8,091 nt of DNA. Origin: Clostridiales bacterium (GTDB lineage Bacteria; Bacillota; Clostridia; Oscillospirales; Oscillospiraceae). The stretch covers positions 1 through 8,091 of the forward strand of contig JAJQET010000111.1 of the NCBI GenBank assembly GCA_021201515.1, written 5' to 3'. The position numbers were made by a program, and so were the translations under genes. The notes under the pieces were generated by a model. It did not search any database, was not told the origin of the DNA, and worked only from the letters and a program-made list of their open reading frames with translations. Of this stretch, positions 1 to 5,559 are shown in pieces (the stretch's first letter is position 1; every line of letters starts with the position of its first letter).

Positions 1-20
1 CCCCTGGGGGTGGGCATGAT

Positions 21-39
21 GCGTTCCACATGGGAACGC
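21..39 (+). other. Hairpin upstream of plsX
   Basis: GCGTTCC (21-27) and GGAACGC (33-39) form a perfect 7-bp stem with an ACATG loop. It is followed by CCTTAT rather than a T run, so it is a poor rho-independent terminator. It may be a weak terminator of the gene to the left, a leader structure of plsX, or chance. Nothing else is recognised between the window edge and the plsX ribosome binding site. Confidence 0.35.
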
Positions 40-69
40 CTTATGCGCGCCCCTTACAAAAAACAAAAT

Positions 70-75
70 AAGGAG
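70..75 (+). promoter_or_regulatory. Ribosome binding site fixing the plsX start
   Basis: AAGGAG lies 9 nt before the ATG at 85. The reading frame stays open upstream to a GTG at 10, but that codon has no such site and would add 25 residues lacking PlsX character, so the ATG at 85 is chosen. Confidence 0.8.
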
Positions 76-84
76 CGACCACAA

Positions 85-1119
85 ATGAACATTATTATTG
101 ACGCAATGGGCGGCGACCTGGCCCCTGCGGAGCCCGTCCGGGGGGCGCTGCGCGCCCATAAGGAGCTGGGCTGTGACATCACCCTGGTGGGCCGGGAGGA
201 GGACATCCGCAAGGTCCTCTCGGACGACAAGGCTGAACTGCCGGAGGGGGTCACCATTGTCAACGCCACCCAGGTGGTGGAGATCTGCGATGACCCCGCA
301 CGGGTCTGCCTGCGGAAGAAGGACTCCTCCATGTCCGTGGGCCTGCGGATGGTGCGGGACGGCAAGGGGGACGCCTTCATCTCCGGCGGCTCCACCGGGG
401 CGCTGCTCAGCGGCGCCACCCTGATCGTCCGGCGGATCCCCGGCATCAAGCGGGCCGCCGTGGCCCCGGTGGTGCCCACCGGGGCGGGCAGCGCTGTGCT
501 GATCGACGCCGGCGCCAACGCCGAGTGTACCGCTGAGTATATGCTCCAGTTCGCCTTCATGGGCAGCTTCTATGCCGAAAAGGTGCTGGGCCGGGAGAAC
601 CCCAGGGTGGGCCTCATCAACATCGGCGCGGAGCCAAGCAAGGGCAGCGAGTTGTATAAGGAGGTCTACGCCCTGCTGAAACGGGCCGGAGACGCCGGGC
701 GCATCAACTTCGTGGGCAACGTGGAGCCCACCAGTCTGGCCAGCCCCGACGCGGTGGACGTCCTGGTGGCGGACGGCTTTGTGGGGAACATTGTCCTCAA
801 GACCATGGAGGGCACCGCCAACTTCATCGTCCACGGCCTGAAGGACCTGTTCATGACCAACACGAAAACCAAGCTGGGCTACCTGATGATTAAGGGCGAC
901 ATGGGCGGCTTCCGGAAAATGCTGGACAGCCGGGAGACCGGCGGCACCGCCTTCCTGGGGGTGCAGGCCCCCGTCATCAAGGCCCACGGCAACAGCGACG
1001 CATTTGCCTTCTTCAACGCCGTGAAGCAGGCCATCCAGTTTGTCAGCGCAGGCGTGGAACAGGAAATCATTGATAACATGGACCATATGGTTCTGCCCCC
1101 GCAGGCCGCTCAGGAGTGA
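85..1119 (+). CDS. plsX: Phosphate acyltransferase PlsX (acyl-ACP:phosphate acyltransferase)
   Basis: The product makes acyl-phosphate from acyl-ACP and inorganic phosphate; PlsY then uses acyl-phosphate to acylate glycerol-3-phosphate, the first step of phospholipid synthesis in most Gram-positives. PlsX is a soluble, peripherally membrane-associated enzyme. The predicted protein has 344 residues, the normal family length. Family hallmarks run in order: IDAMGGDLAP at residues 5-14, SGGSTGALLSG at 100-110, LIDAGAN at 139-145, INIGAEPSKG at 179-188, DGFVGNIVLKTMEG at 230-243, and GGTAFLGVQAPVIKAHGNSDA at 286-306. The start at 85 is set by the AAGGAG site and by the canonical MNIIIDAMGGD N-terminus. 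It is followed after 31 nt by rnc with no terminator between, so the two are probably co-transcribed. The acpP gene that often sits between plsX and rnc is absent. The promoter is outside or at the extreme left edge of the window. Confidence 0.97.
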   Translation: MNIIIDAMGGDLAPAEPVRGALRAHKELGCDITLVGREEDIRKVLSDDKAELPEGVTIVNATQVVEICDDPARVCLRKKDSSMSVGLRMVRDGKGDAFISGGSTGALLSGATLIVRRIPGIKRAAVAPVVPTGAGSAVLIDAGANAECTAEYMLQFAFMGSFYAEKVLGRENPRVGLINIGAEPSKGSELYKEVYALLKRAGDAGRINFVGNVEPTSLASPDAVDVLVADGFVGNIVLKTMEGTANFIVHGLKDLFMTNTKTKLGYLMIKGDMGGFRKMLDSRETGGTAFLGVQAPVIKAHGNSDAFAFFNAVKQAIQFVSAGVEQEIIDNMDHMVLPPQAAQE

Positions 1120-1134
1120 CCGGGCGGTGCATCC

Positions 1135-1141
1135 AAAGGAG
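1135..1141 (+). promoter_or_regulatory. Ribosome binding site fixing the rnc start
   Basis: AAAGGAG stands 9 nt before the ATG at 1151. The frame is open upstream to 1040, inside plsX, but that extension only mirrors plsX codons in another frame, so the start at 1151 is preferred. Confidence 0.8.
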
Positions 1142-1150
1142 ATAAGCAAC

Positions 1151-1825
1151 ATGAAATCACTGGAAGAAAGGCTGGATTATCATTTTAAGGACATTTCCCT
1201 GCTGGAGAACGCCCTGATCCACAGCTCCTATGCCAACGAGCATCACCTGGGCGGCATCCACTCCAACGAGCGGCTGGAGTTCCTGGGGGACAGCATCCTG
1301 GGCATGGTGGTGGCGGACAGCCTGTACCGCACCTTCCCGGAGCTGCCGGAGGGCAACCTGACCCGGCTGCGGGCCAGCCTGGTGTGCGAAAACAGCCTGG
1401 TGCTTGTGGCCAAAGAGCTGCAGCTGGGGGCCTACCTGAAGCTGGGCAAGGGCGAGGAGGCCGGCGGCGGGCGCACCCGCCCCTCTATCAACGCGGACGC
1501 GGTGGAGGCGGTGCTGGCGGCGGTCTACCTGGACGGCGGCATCGACGAGGCCCGGCGCATCATTCAGCGTTTCATTTTGAACAACATGGCGAAGGCCTAT
1601 GAGGCCAGCCGGGACTACAAGACCGCCCTCCAGGAGCTGGTGCAGCGCAAGAGCGGCCAGGTGCTGACCTATCATCTGGTGGGGGAGTCCGGCCCGGACC
1701 ACGCCAAGCAGTTCGCCATGGAGGTGCGGCTCAATGATCGGGCTGTGGGCCAGGGCACCGGCCGCAGCAAAAAGGAGGCGGAGCAGATGGCGGCTAGGGC
1801 GGCCATTGCGAAGCTGAACCAGTAA
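1151..1825 (+). CDS. rnc: Ribonuclease III
   Basis: RNase III is a homodimeric, Mg2+-dependent endonuclease that cuts double-stranded RNA and processes rRNA precursors, mRNAs and antisense RNA duplexes. The predicted protein has 224 residues, typical for the bacterial enzyme. The N-terminal catalytic domain (about 1-150) carries the signature NERLEFLGDSIL at 39-50. By comparison with the E. coli enzyme, E40, E43, D47, E68, D116 and E119 occupy the metal-binding and catalytic acidic positions. The C-terminal double-stranded-RNA-binding domain spans about 156-222 and ends with the usual GxGxSKKEAEQxAA pattern (202-215). It lies 31 nt downstream of plsX and ends just before a strong terminator, so it closes the operon. 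The smc and ftsY genes that follow rnc in many Firmicutes are not present here. All key residues look intact. Confidence 0.97.
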   Translation: MKSLEERLDYHFKDISLLENALIHSSYANEHHLGGIHSNERLEFLGDSILGMVVADSLYRTFPELPEGNLTRLRASLVCENSLVLVAKELQLGAYLKLGKGEEAGGGRTRPSINADAVEAVLAAVYLDGGIDEARRIIQRFILNNMAKAYEASRDYKTALQELVQRKSGQVLTYHLVGESGPDHAKQFAMEVRLNDRAVGQGTGRSKKEAEQMAARAAIAKLNQ

Positions 1826-1832
1826 GTCCCGT

Positions 1833-1866
1833 CCAGCCGGCGGCCTGGGGCCGCCGGCTGGTTTTT
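1833..1866 (+). terminator. Rho-independent terminator of plsX-rnc
   Basis: A perfect 13-bp GC-rich stem, CCAGCCGGCGGCC (1833-1845) with GGCCGCCGGCTGG (1849-1861), has a TGG loop and is followed by TTTTTC. It begins 8 nt after the rnc stop codon and is a textbook intrinsic terminator. Confidence 0.93.
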
Positions 1867-1886
1867 CATCCAAAGGGGGAATTTCC

Positions 1887-2756
1887 GTGAGAGATAGCGT
1901 TTGTGCCGCCCTTGCGCGGTCACTCAGCGCCGCCCTGCTGCTGGCCCTGCTGGCAGGCTGCGGCGCACCGGTCGCAGCGGACAGCGGCAGCTCTGCCGCC
2001 GGGGAACAGTCCTCCGGACTGGTTTCGGAGGAGAGCGACCTCTCCTCCGATGCGGAGCCAGAAGCTGACAGCGGGGAAGCATCCTCCGGCGCAGAGCCGG
2101 AGGCGCAGGCCCTGACAGAGGAGGACGTGCTGGCCATGGCGGCAGGCACCGTGCTGACGGCAGAGGAACTGTCCGGGCTGGACGCCGACCTGCTCTTCAT
2201 CGAAAGTACGCTGACCGATGAGGTGTTCGCCCGGATGGACGGCGTTTCCTACCCGGAAGGCTGCACCGTCAGCCGGGACGACCTGCGCTACCTGCGGGTG
2301 CTCCATATCGGCTTTGATGGGGAGGCGCATATCGGGGAGATGGTCTGCAACAAGAGCATCAGCGCCGACCTGCTGGAAATTTTCCGGGGGCTGTACGACG
2401 CCCAGTATCCGATTGAGAAGATGCTGCTGATTGACGAGTACGGCGGGGACGATGAGGCGTCCATGGCGGACAACAACACCTCCTGCTTCAACTATCGCAC
2501 CGTCTCCGGCAGCGACCACCTGAGCGCCCACGCCTATGGCCTGGCGGTGGACGTGAACCCGTTGTACAATCCCTACGTCACCTCTGCGGGCTACTTCCCC
2601 GCCAATTCCGGGGACTATGTGGACCGCTCGGCGGATACGCCCTATAAAATTGACGAAACTGACCTGTGCTATCAGATCTTCACCGACCACGGCTTTTTCT
2701 GGGGCGGCAACTGGAACAGCGTCAAGGATTATCAGCATTTCGTCATGGAGGACTGA
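1887..2756 (+). CDS. M15-family D-alanyl-D-alanine carboxypeptidase-like lipoprotein
   Basis: This is a predicted cell-envelope peptidase that trims peptidoglycan stem peptides. The product has 289 residues. It starts at GTG 1887 behind an AAAGGGGGA site; no other start codon in this frame would keep the signal peptide. Residues 1-25 form a lipoprotein signal (R2 and R11, hydrophobic stretch 13-23, lipobox LLAGC with the lipidated Cys at 25). Residues 31-78 are a Ser/Glu/Ala-rich flexible linker. The catalytic domain covers about 125-289. SAHAYGLAVDV (213-223) provides zinc ligands H215 and D222, and DYQHF (281-285) provides H284, the HxxxxxxD...H set of the M15 (VanY / M15_4) family. R204 in the FNYR stretch matches a conserved substrate-side arginine. 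The exact substrate (D,D- or L,D-bond) cannot be told. Only 20 nt separate the rnc terminator tail from the start codon, so the gene has no obvious promoter of its own; it may rely on read-through or a promoter within rnc. A likely terminator follows. Confidence 0.88.
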   Translation: MRDSVCAALARSLSAALLLALLAGCGAPVAADSGSSAAGEQSSGLVSEESDLSSDAEPEADSGEASSGAEPEAQALTEEDVLAMAAGTVLTAEELSGLDADLLFIESTLTDEVFARMDGVSYPEGCTVSRDDLRYLRVLHIGFDGEAHIGEMVCNKSISADLLEIFRGLYDAQYPIEKMLLIDEYGGDDEASMADNNTSCFNYRTVSGSDHLSAHAYGLAVDVNPLYNPYVTSAGYFPANSGDYVDRSADTPYKIDETDLCYQIFTDHGFFWGGNWNSVKDYQHFVMED

Positions 2757-2761
2757 ACCGC

Positions 2762-2790
2762 AGGGGAAGCGGGAAGCGCTCCTCCTTTTT
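2762..2790 (+). terminator. Probable rho-independent terminator after the M15 lipoprotein gene
   Basis: AGGGGAAGCG (2762-2771) can pair with CGCTCCTCCT (2777-2786) around a GGAAG loop, with one mismatch and one G-T pair, followed directly by TTTT. It begins 6 nt after the stop codon. It is weaker than the rnc terminator but well placed. Confidence 0.6.
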
Positions 2791-2836
2791 GTCAGGAGGC
2801 TACAAAAATATTTTTTGATTTTCTTTAAAAAAGTGC

Positions 2837-2870
2837 TTGACAAACCCGCCGGGTTGTGGTATCTTATAAT
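2837..2870 (+). promoter_or_regulatory. Promoter of the structured RNA, with a dyad in the spacer
   Basis: A perfect -35 box TTGACA lies at 2837-2842 in an AT-rich stretch. A perfect TATAAT at 2865-2870 is 22 nt away, which is too far for optimal pairing. TATCTT at 2860-2865 has the ideal 17-nt spacing but only four of six matches. Transcription should start near 2872-2877. The spacer contains a 13-nt palindrome, AACCCG-C-CGGGTT (2843-2855), placed like an operator. Confidence 0.75.
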
Positions 2871-3095
2871 CACAAAAACAAAAGAGCCAAGACAAAGGCG
2901 AAGCGAGTGAGCCGGAGAAAGCCTAAGCTGCAGGCAGTTCACTCGGGGTCTGGCAAAACGGATGAAAGCATCGGCAGGGTGTATGAGCGGAAGCTCCACC
3001 GGGACAATGTGTTTGTAAAGTGAGTAGTCGTGAGCGCAGACAGAAGCAGCGGAAGTTCCTACAATTGAATAGGACGAAAGGAGGCATCCATAGAG

Positions 3096-3125
3096 ATGAA
3101 GCTTCTGATTTCCAGTGAACAGTAA
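3096..3125 (+). other. Possible 9-codon micro-ORF inside the structured RNA
   Basis: ATG at 3096 starts a 9-codon frame (MKLLISSEQ) ending in TAA at 3123-3125. A strong Shine-Dalgarno-like AAAGGAGG lies at 3077-3084, 11 nt upstream. The stop codon overlaps the start of the terminator stem at 3120. It could be a leader peptide, but the purine-rich motif may simply belong to the conserved RNA fold. Not supported as a real gene. Confidence 0.2.
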
Positions 3126-3162
3126 CCCAGTCCAGAGGTTGAATGGACTGGGTTACTGTTTT
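3118..3162 (+). terminator. Strong rho-independent terminator of the structured RNA
   Basis: CAGTAACCCAGTCCA (3120-3134) pairs perfectly over 15 bp with TGGACTGGGTTACTG (3144-3158) around a 9-nt loop, GAGGTTGAA, followed by TTTT. Two further A-T pairs can extend the base (A3118 and A3119 with T3160 and T3159). It separates the RNA from the downstream operon. Confidence 0.92.
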
Positions 3163-3205
3163 GCTGCGCTCCGGGACGGTTCGGACCAAAAATTGAAATT
3201 TGGGA

Positions 3206-3234
3206 TTGACAACTGTCTCCTACAAGTGTAGTAT
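3206..3234 (+). promoter_or_regulatory. Promoter of the blaI-like / M56 operon
   Basis: A perfect TTGACA -35 box (3206-3211) is followed after 17 nt by TAGTAT (3229-3234, four of six). TATATA at 3232-3237 is an alternative -10 at less good spacing. The left operator box lies across the spacer and the -10, so repressor binding should block RNA polymerase. Confidence 0.8.
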
Positions 3235-3259
3235 ATACGATGTACTACACTTGTAGGAG
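3217..3259 (+). promoter_or_regulatory. Double BlaI/CopY-type operator (17-bp perfect inverted repeat)
   Basis: CTCCTACAAGTGTAGTA (3217-3233) is repeated in perfect inverted orientation at 3243-3259, with a 9-nt spacer. Each arm itself contains a palindromic box of the form CTACA-NN-TGTAG (3220-3231 and 3245-3256). These match the TACA-NN-TGTA core used by BlaI, MecI and CopY repressors. The box centres are 25 bp apart. The first covers the promoter spacer and -10; the second overlaps the TAGGAGG ribosome binding site (3254-3260) of the repressor gene. As RNA, the arms would fold into a hairpin that hides this site. Confidence 0.85.
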
Positions 3260-3267
3260 GCTTTGCT

Positions 3268-3627
3268 ATGAAAATCACAGATGCGGAATGGGCAGTGCTG
3301 GACGTTCTGTGGTCCGGCCAGCGGTTCGCCCTGGGGGAGCTGACCGCCGCCCTGAAGCCGGTCAACGGCTGGAGCAAAAACACGGTTCACACCTACCTGA
3401 CCCGGATGGAGGCCAAGGGGCTGGTGTCCATCGACCACAGCCAGCCCAAACCCTACGCCGCCGCCGTCTGCCGGGAGGACTGCGCCCGGCAAGAGCGGGA
3501 CGACCTGTTGAAACGGGTTTACGGCGGGGCCGCCGGAGATCTGGTGGCGGCCTTTTTGCAGGAATCCAAGCTTTCCCCCCAGGAGCGGGAGCGGCTCAGG
3601 AAGCTGCTGGATGAGATGGAGGTGTGA
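3268..3627 (+). CDS. BlaI/MecI/CopY-family winged-helix repressor
   Basis: A predicted dimeric DNA-binding repressor of 119 residues, typical for the Penicillinase_R family. The N-terminal winged helix-turn-helix spans about 1-68: ITDAEWAVLDVLW (3-15) is the family opening, and GWSKNTVHTYLTRMEAKGLV (34-53) is the recognition helix region. The C-terminal helices (about 70-119) form the dimerisation part. In BlaI and MecI the paired protease cleaves before a Phe in this region; here the matching stretch is LVAAF, suggesting A95-F96. The ATG at 3268 lies 7 nt after TAGGAGG. The gene is preceded by two CTACA-NN-TGTAG boxes, so it very likely represses its own operon, and it ends 3 nt before the M56 protease gene. 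I give no symbol because the inducer is unlikely to be a beta-lactam, judging from the partner's sensor domain. Confidence 0.93.
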   Translation: MKITDAEWAVLDVLWSGQRFALGELTAALKPVNGWSKNTVHTYLTRMEAKGLVSIDHSQPKPYAAAVCREDCARQERDDLLKRVYGGAAGDLVAAFLQESKLSPQERERLRKLLDEMEV

Positions 3628-3630
3628 CCC

Positions 3631-5559
3631 ATGACCAACCTGTGGGCCTTTCTGCTGCAAACCCTGACGGTGTCGGCGGCGGCTGTGCTGCTGCTGGCGG
3701 TGAAGGGGCTGTTTGCGGATAAGCTGTCCCCCCGGTGGCAGTACGGGGTGTGGTGCCTCCTGGCGCTGCGGGTGCTGCTGCCCGTCAGCACCGGCCGGGA
3801 CACCCTCCTCCCCCTGCCGGTGTGGGTGGAGGCGGCCAGGGCGGCGGCGGAGGGCCACCTTTCCTCTGCCTATTCCGCCCCCTATGCGCCGGTGTCCGTG
3901 GCCGCGCCTGTTCCCTGGCTGACGGCTGTGCCCCAAAGCGTGACGGACTGGCTCTTTGTCCTCTATACGGCGGGGGTGGTCCTCTCCCTGCTGTGGTACG
4001 CCCTGTCCTATGTCCGGCTGCGGCGGCTGCTGCGGTTCGGGCTGCCCCTGACGGAGGAACTGGAGAGGCAGCTGGAGGATGTCTGCCAGCGGTACGGGCT
4101 GACGGCCTGTCCTGCCCTCCGACTGGAGGGGCTGTCCTCCGCCTTCGTCTGCGGGGTGTTCCGCCCGGTGCTGGTGCTGCCGGCGAACCGGGAGGTGGAC
4201 GACAAGGTGTTGCTCCACGAGCTGCTCCACCTGCGGCACCGGGACGCGCTCCAGAACGTTTTTTGGTGCCTGCTCCGGGGGCTGCACTGGTGCAACCCGT
4301 TTTTGCAATACGTCTTTGACCGCATCGGCAACGATATGGAGGCCCTGTGCGACCAGCGGGTGCTGGAGCGGCTGGAGGGGGAGGACCGCCGGGCATACGG
4401 CCAAATCCTCCTGAGCATGGCGGACGAAACCTATGCCCGTGCCCCCGGCACCACCTCCCTGTCCAACGGCGGCAAAAACATCGCCCGGCGCATCGCCGTC
4501 ATCGTCCGCTTCAAGAAGTACCCCAGGGGGATGGCGCTGGTGTCCGTCTGCATTGCGGCGGTGCTGTCCGGCCCGGTGCTAGTGGGGACGGCCTCCGGCT
4601 ATACCGGGACGGACACTGCCCCGGTCAGCGACGCAGCCCTGGCCCTGTCCATGGCCCGCACCCGGCTGGTGGGCTGCTCCACCGTGGCGGGGGCGTTGGA
4701 CACCTACGCCAAGGGCCTGCTGCTGGAGAATGGAATATACCTGGCGGCGGCGTCCCCGCTGGAGCGGCAGGAGGAACTGGAAACGGCCATGGCGGAATCC
4801 GGCGGCACCTACCTGCTGTATCCGGGGGAGGAACTGGCCGAGGCGGAGCCCAGCCTGGGCTACTCCGTCTGCGGCCTGACCCGGACGGAAGGCGGCTATC
4901 AGGCCGACCTGCTCTTCGCCACGGCGGAGGATGAGGACGGGGAGGAAACCGCCTATATACTGGTGCCCGTCACCGTCCATCAGGAGGACAGGGGCTGGGT
5001 GGTGGAGGAAACCGGCCAGCGCCAGACCGGCGTGGCCGAGGGCAACCTGCCCGCCGCCCGCTACGAAGCCTCCGGAGAGAGCGGCTCCGTTACCCTGTCC
5101 GCCTGCGTGTTCTGCGAGGTGGACAACGACATCAGCGCCACGGACGACGTTTCCGTCTTTTGGAGCAGCAACGCCGCCTTTGACGAGACGCTGAAGCCGG
5201 ATGCGGCCTTTGACGCTGTGGAGGCCCGGCTGACCCTGACCTATACCTACCCGGAGGACGGCCCCATCCAGACCGTGGGCGTCCTGTATGGCCCGTCCCC
5301 GATTACGGATGAGTCGGAGGAGATGCTGGGCGACCTGTTGGCTCTGATGGATGAGGAGGAGGGCGTCAGCGCTTACGGCGGCAGCAGCGGGGGCTGGAGC
5401 ATGGAGGCCCAGACGCTGTCCCAGCTGGAGGGCACGCTCTGTTCCTCCGGCGTCCTCACCCTGGAGGGTGCGGACGCCCTGCCCGAAGCGTTCTGCGTTC
5501 AAACCTGCTGGGACGGGGGAGTACAGGAACTTCTTACCCTGGAGGAGGTGGAGCAATGA
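3631..5559 (+). CDS. BlaR1/MecR1-like M56 membrane metalloprotease with an unrecognised extracellular C-terminal domain
   Basis: A predicted signal-transducing membrane protease, partner of the BlaI-type repressor. It has 642 residues. Membrane segments lie at about 4-24, 36-52, 106-126 and 301-321, the BlaR1 layout. Between the third and fourth lies the cytoplasmic zinc protease: HELLH at 196-200 followed by LRHRD, with NDMEALCD at 234-241 giving the likely third zinc ligand E237. In known relatives, signal binding outside activates this protease, leading to repressor cleavage. Here the outer part (about 322-642) differs from BlaR1: I find no convincing SxxK / SxN / KTG set of a penicillin-binding sensor. 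It is acidic, rich in Gly, Thr and Ser, and includes two beta-rich stretches (about 330-470 and 480-640) with several Cys residues. The ligand is unknown. It starts at ATG 3631 with GGAGG 8 nt upstream, and its last codons overlap the next gene by 4 nt (ATGA). The M56 assignment is firm; the sensory function is inferred. Confidence 0.9.
   Translation: MTNLWAFLLQTLTVSAAAVLLLAVKGLFADKLSPRWQYGVWCLLALRVLLPVSTGRDTLLPLPVWVEAARAAAEGHLSSAYSAPYAPVSVAAPVPWLTAVPQSVTDWLFVLYTAGVVLSLLWYALSYVRLRRLLRFGLPLTEELERQLEDVCQRYGLTACPALRLEGLSSAFVCGVFRPVLVLPANREVDDKVLLHELLHLRHRDALQNVFWCLLRGLHWCNPFLQYVFDRIGNDMEALCDQRVLERLEGEDRRAYGQILLSMADETYARAPGTTSLSNGGKNIARRIAVIVRFKKYPRGMALVSVCIAAVLSGPVLVGTASGYTGTDTAPVSDAALALSMARTRLVGCSTVAGALDTYAKGLLLENGIYLAAASPLERQEELETAMAESGGTYLLYPGEELAEAEPSLGYSVCGLTRTEGGYQADLLFATAEDEDGEETAYILVPVTVHQEDRGWVVEETGQRQTGVAEGNLPAARYEASGESGSVTLSACVFCEVDNDISATDDVSVFWSSNAAFDETLKPDAAFDAVEARLTLTYTYPEDGPIQTVGVLYGPSPITDESEEMLGDLLALMDEEEGVSAYGGSSGGWSMEAQTLSQLEGTLCSSGVLTLEGADALPEAFCVQTCWDGGVQELLTLEEVEQ

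Larger units (their letters stand above)
2872..3163 (+). ncRNA. Stand-alone structured non-coding RNA (possible raiA-motif-like RNA)
   Basis: This segment has its own promoter and a very strong terminator, carries no convincing protein-coding frame, and is dense in pairable arms. Visible helices: GCC+AGAC (2886-2888, 2890-2893) with GTCTGGC (2948-2954), leaving one bulged A; nested inside, CGAGTGA (2904-2910) with TCACTCG (2939-2945); inside that, GCCT (2921-2924) with AGGC (2932-2935). Next come GATG/CATC (2961-2972), then GGTG/CACC (2978-2981, 2997-3000) enclosing GAGC-GGAA-GCTC (2985-2996). Last, AGAAGC (3042-3047) with GCTTCT (3101-3106) encloses a hairpin at 3055-3075. Many linkers are purine-rich and unpaired, as in conserved large RNAs. 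It does not fit tmRNA, RNase P RNA, SRP RNA, 6S RNA or the riboswitch cores I know. Size, two-domain layout and clostridial host make the raiA-motif family a candidate, but I name it from general resemblance only. The 5' end is inferred from the promoter. Existence as an RNA gene is fairly sure; the family is not. Confidence 0.7.

Noticed and set aside
3..71. Open frame from the window edge ending in TAA at 69-71, possibly the tail of an upstream gene
   Set aside because: Only 22 codons are visible and their translation matches no family I know, so it cannot be separated from chance.
10..84. 25-residue N-terminal extension of PlsX from GTG 10
   Set aside because: No ribosome binding site at 10, a good AAGGAG site before ATG 85, and the PlsX family begins at the MNIIIDAMGGD segment.
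2872..3163. SRP RNA, tmRNA, RNase P RNA, 6S RNA, or a c-di-GMP, cobalamin or SAM riboswitch
   Set aside because: AGAAGCAGCGGAAG recalls the SRP core and CAAAGGC recalls c-di-GMP aptamers, but the defining loops, pairings and neighbouring conserved blocks are not in place.
2923..3189. Minus-strand open frame of 88 codons across the structured RNA
   Set aside because: It reads straight through the terminator hairpin and RNA helices, has a low-complexity Cys/Pro-rich translation and no matching promoter or start signal.
1157..4404. Long open frames on the minus strand (for example 1157-2200, 1920-2999, 3220-4404)
   Set aside because: They are Pro/Arg/Gly/Gln-rich mirror frames of well-supported + strand genes in GC-rich DNA, without family motifs or ribosome binding sites.
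3268..5559. Calling the repressor/protease pair blaI-blaR1 (beta-lactam resistance)
   Set aside because: The families match, but no penicillin-binding sensor motifs and no beta-lactamase or PBP2a gene are present, so a beta-lactam role is not supported.
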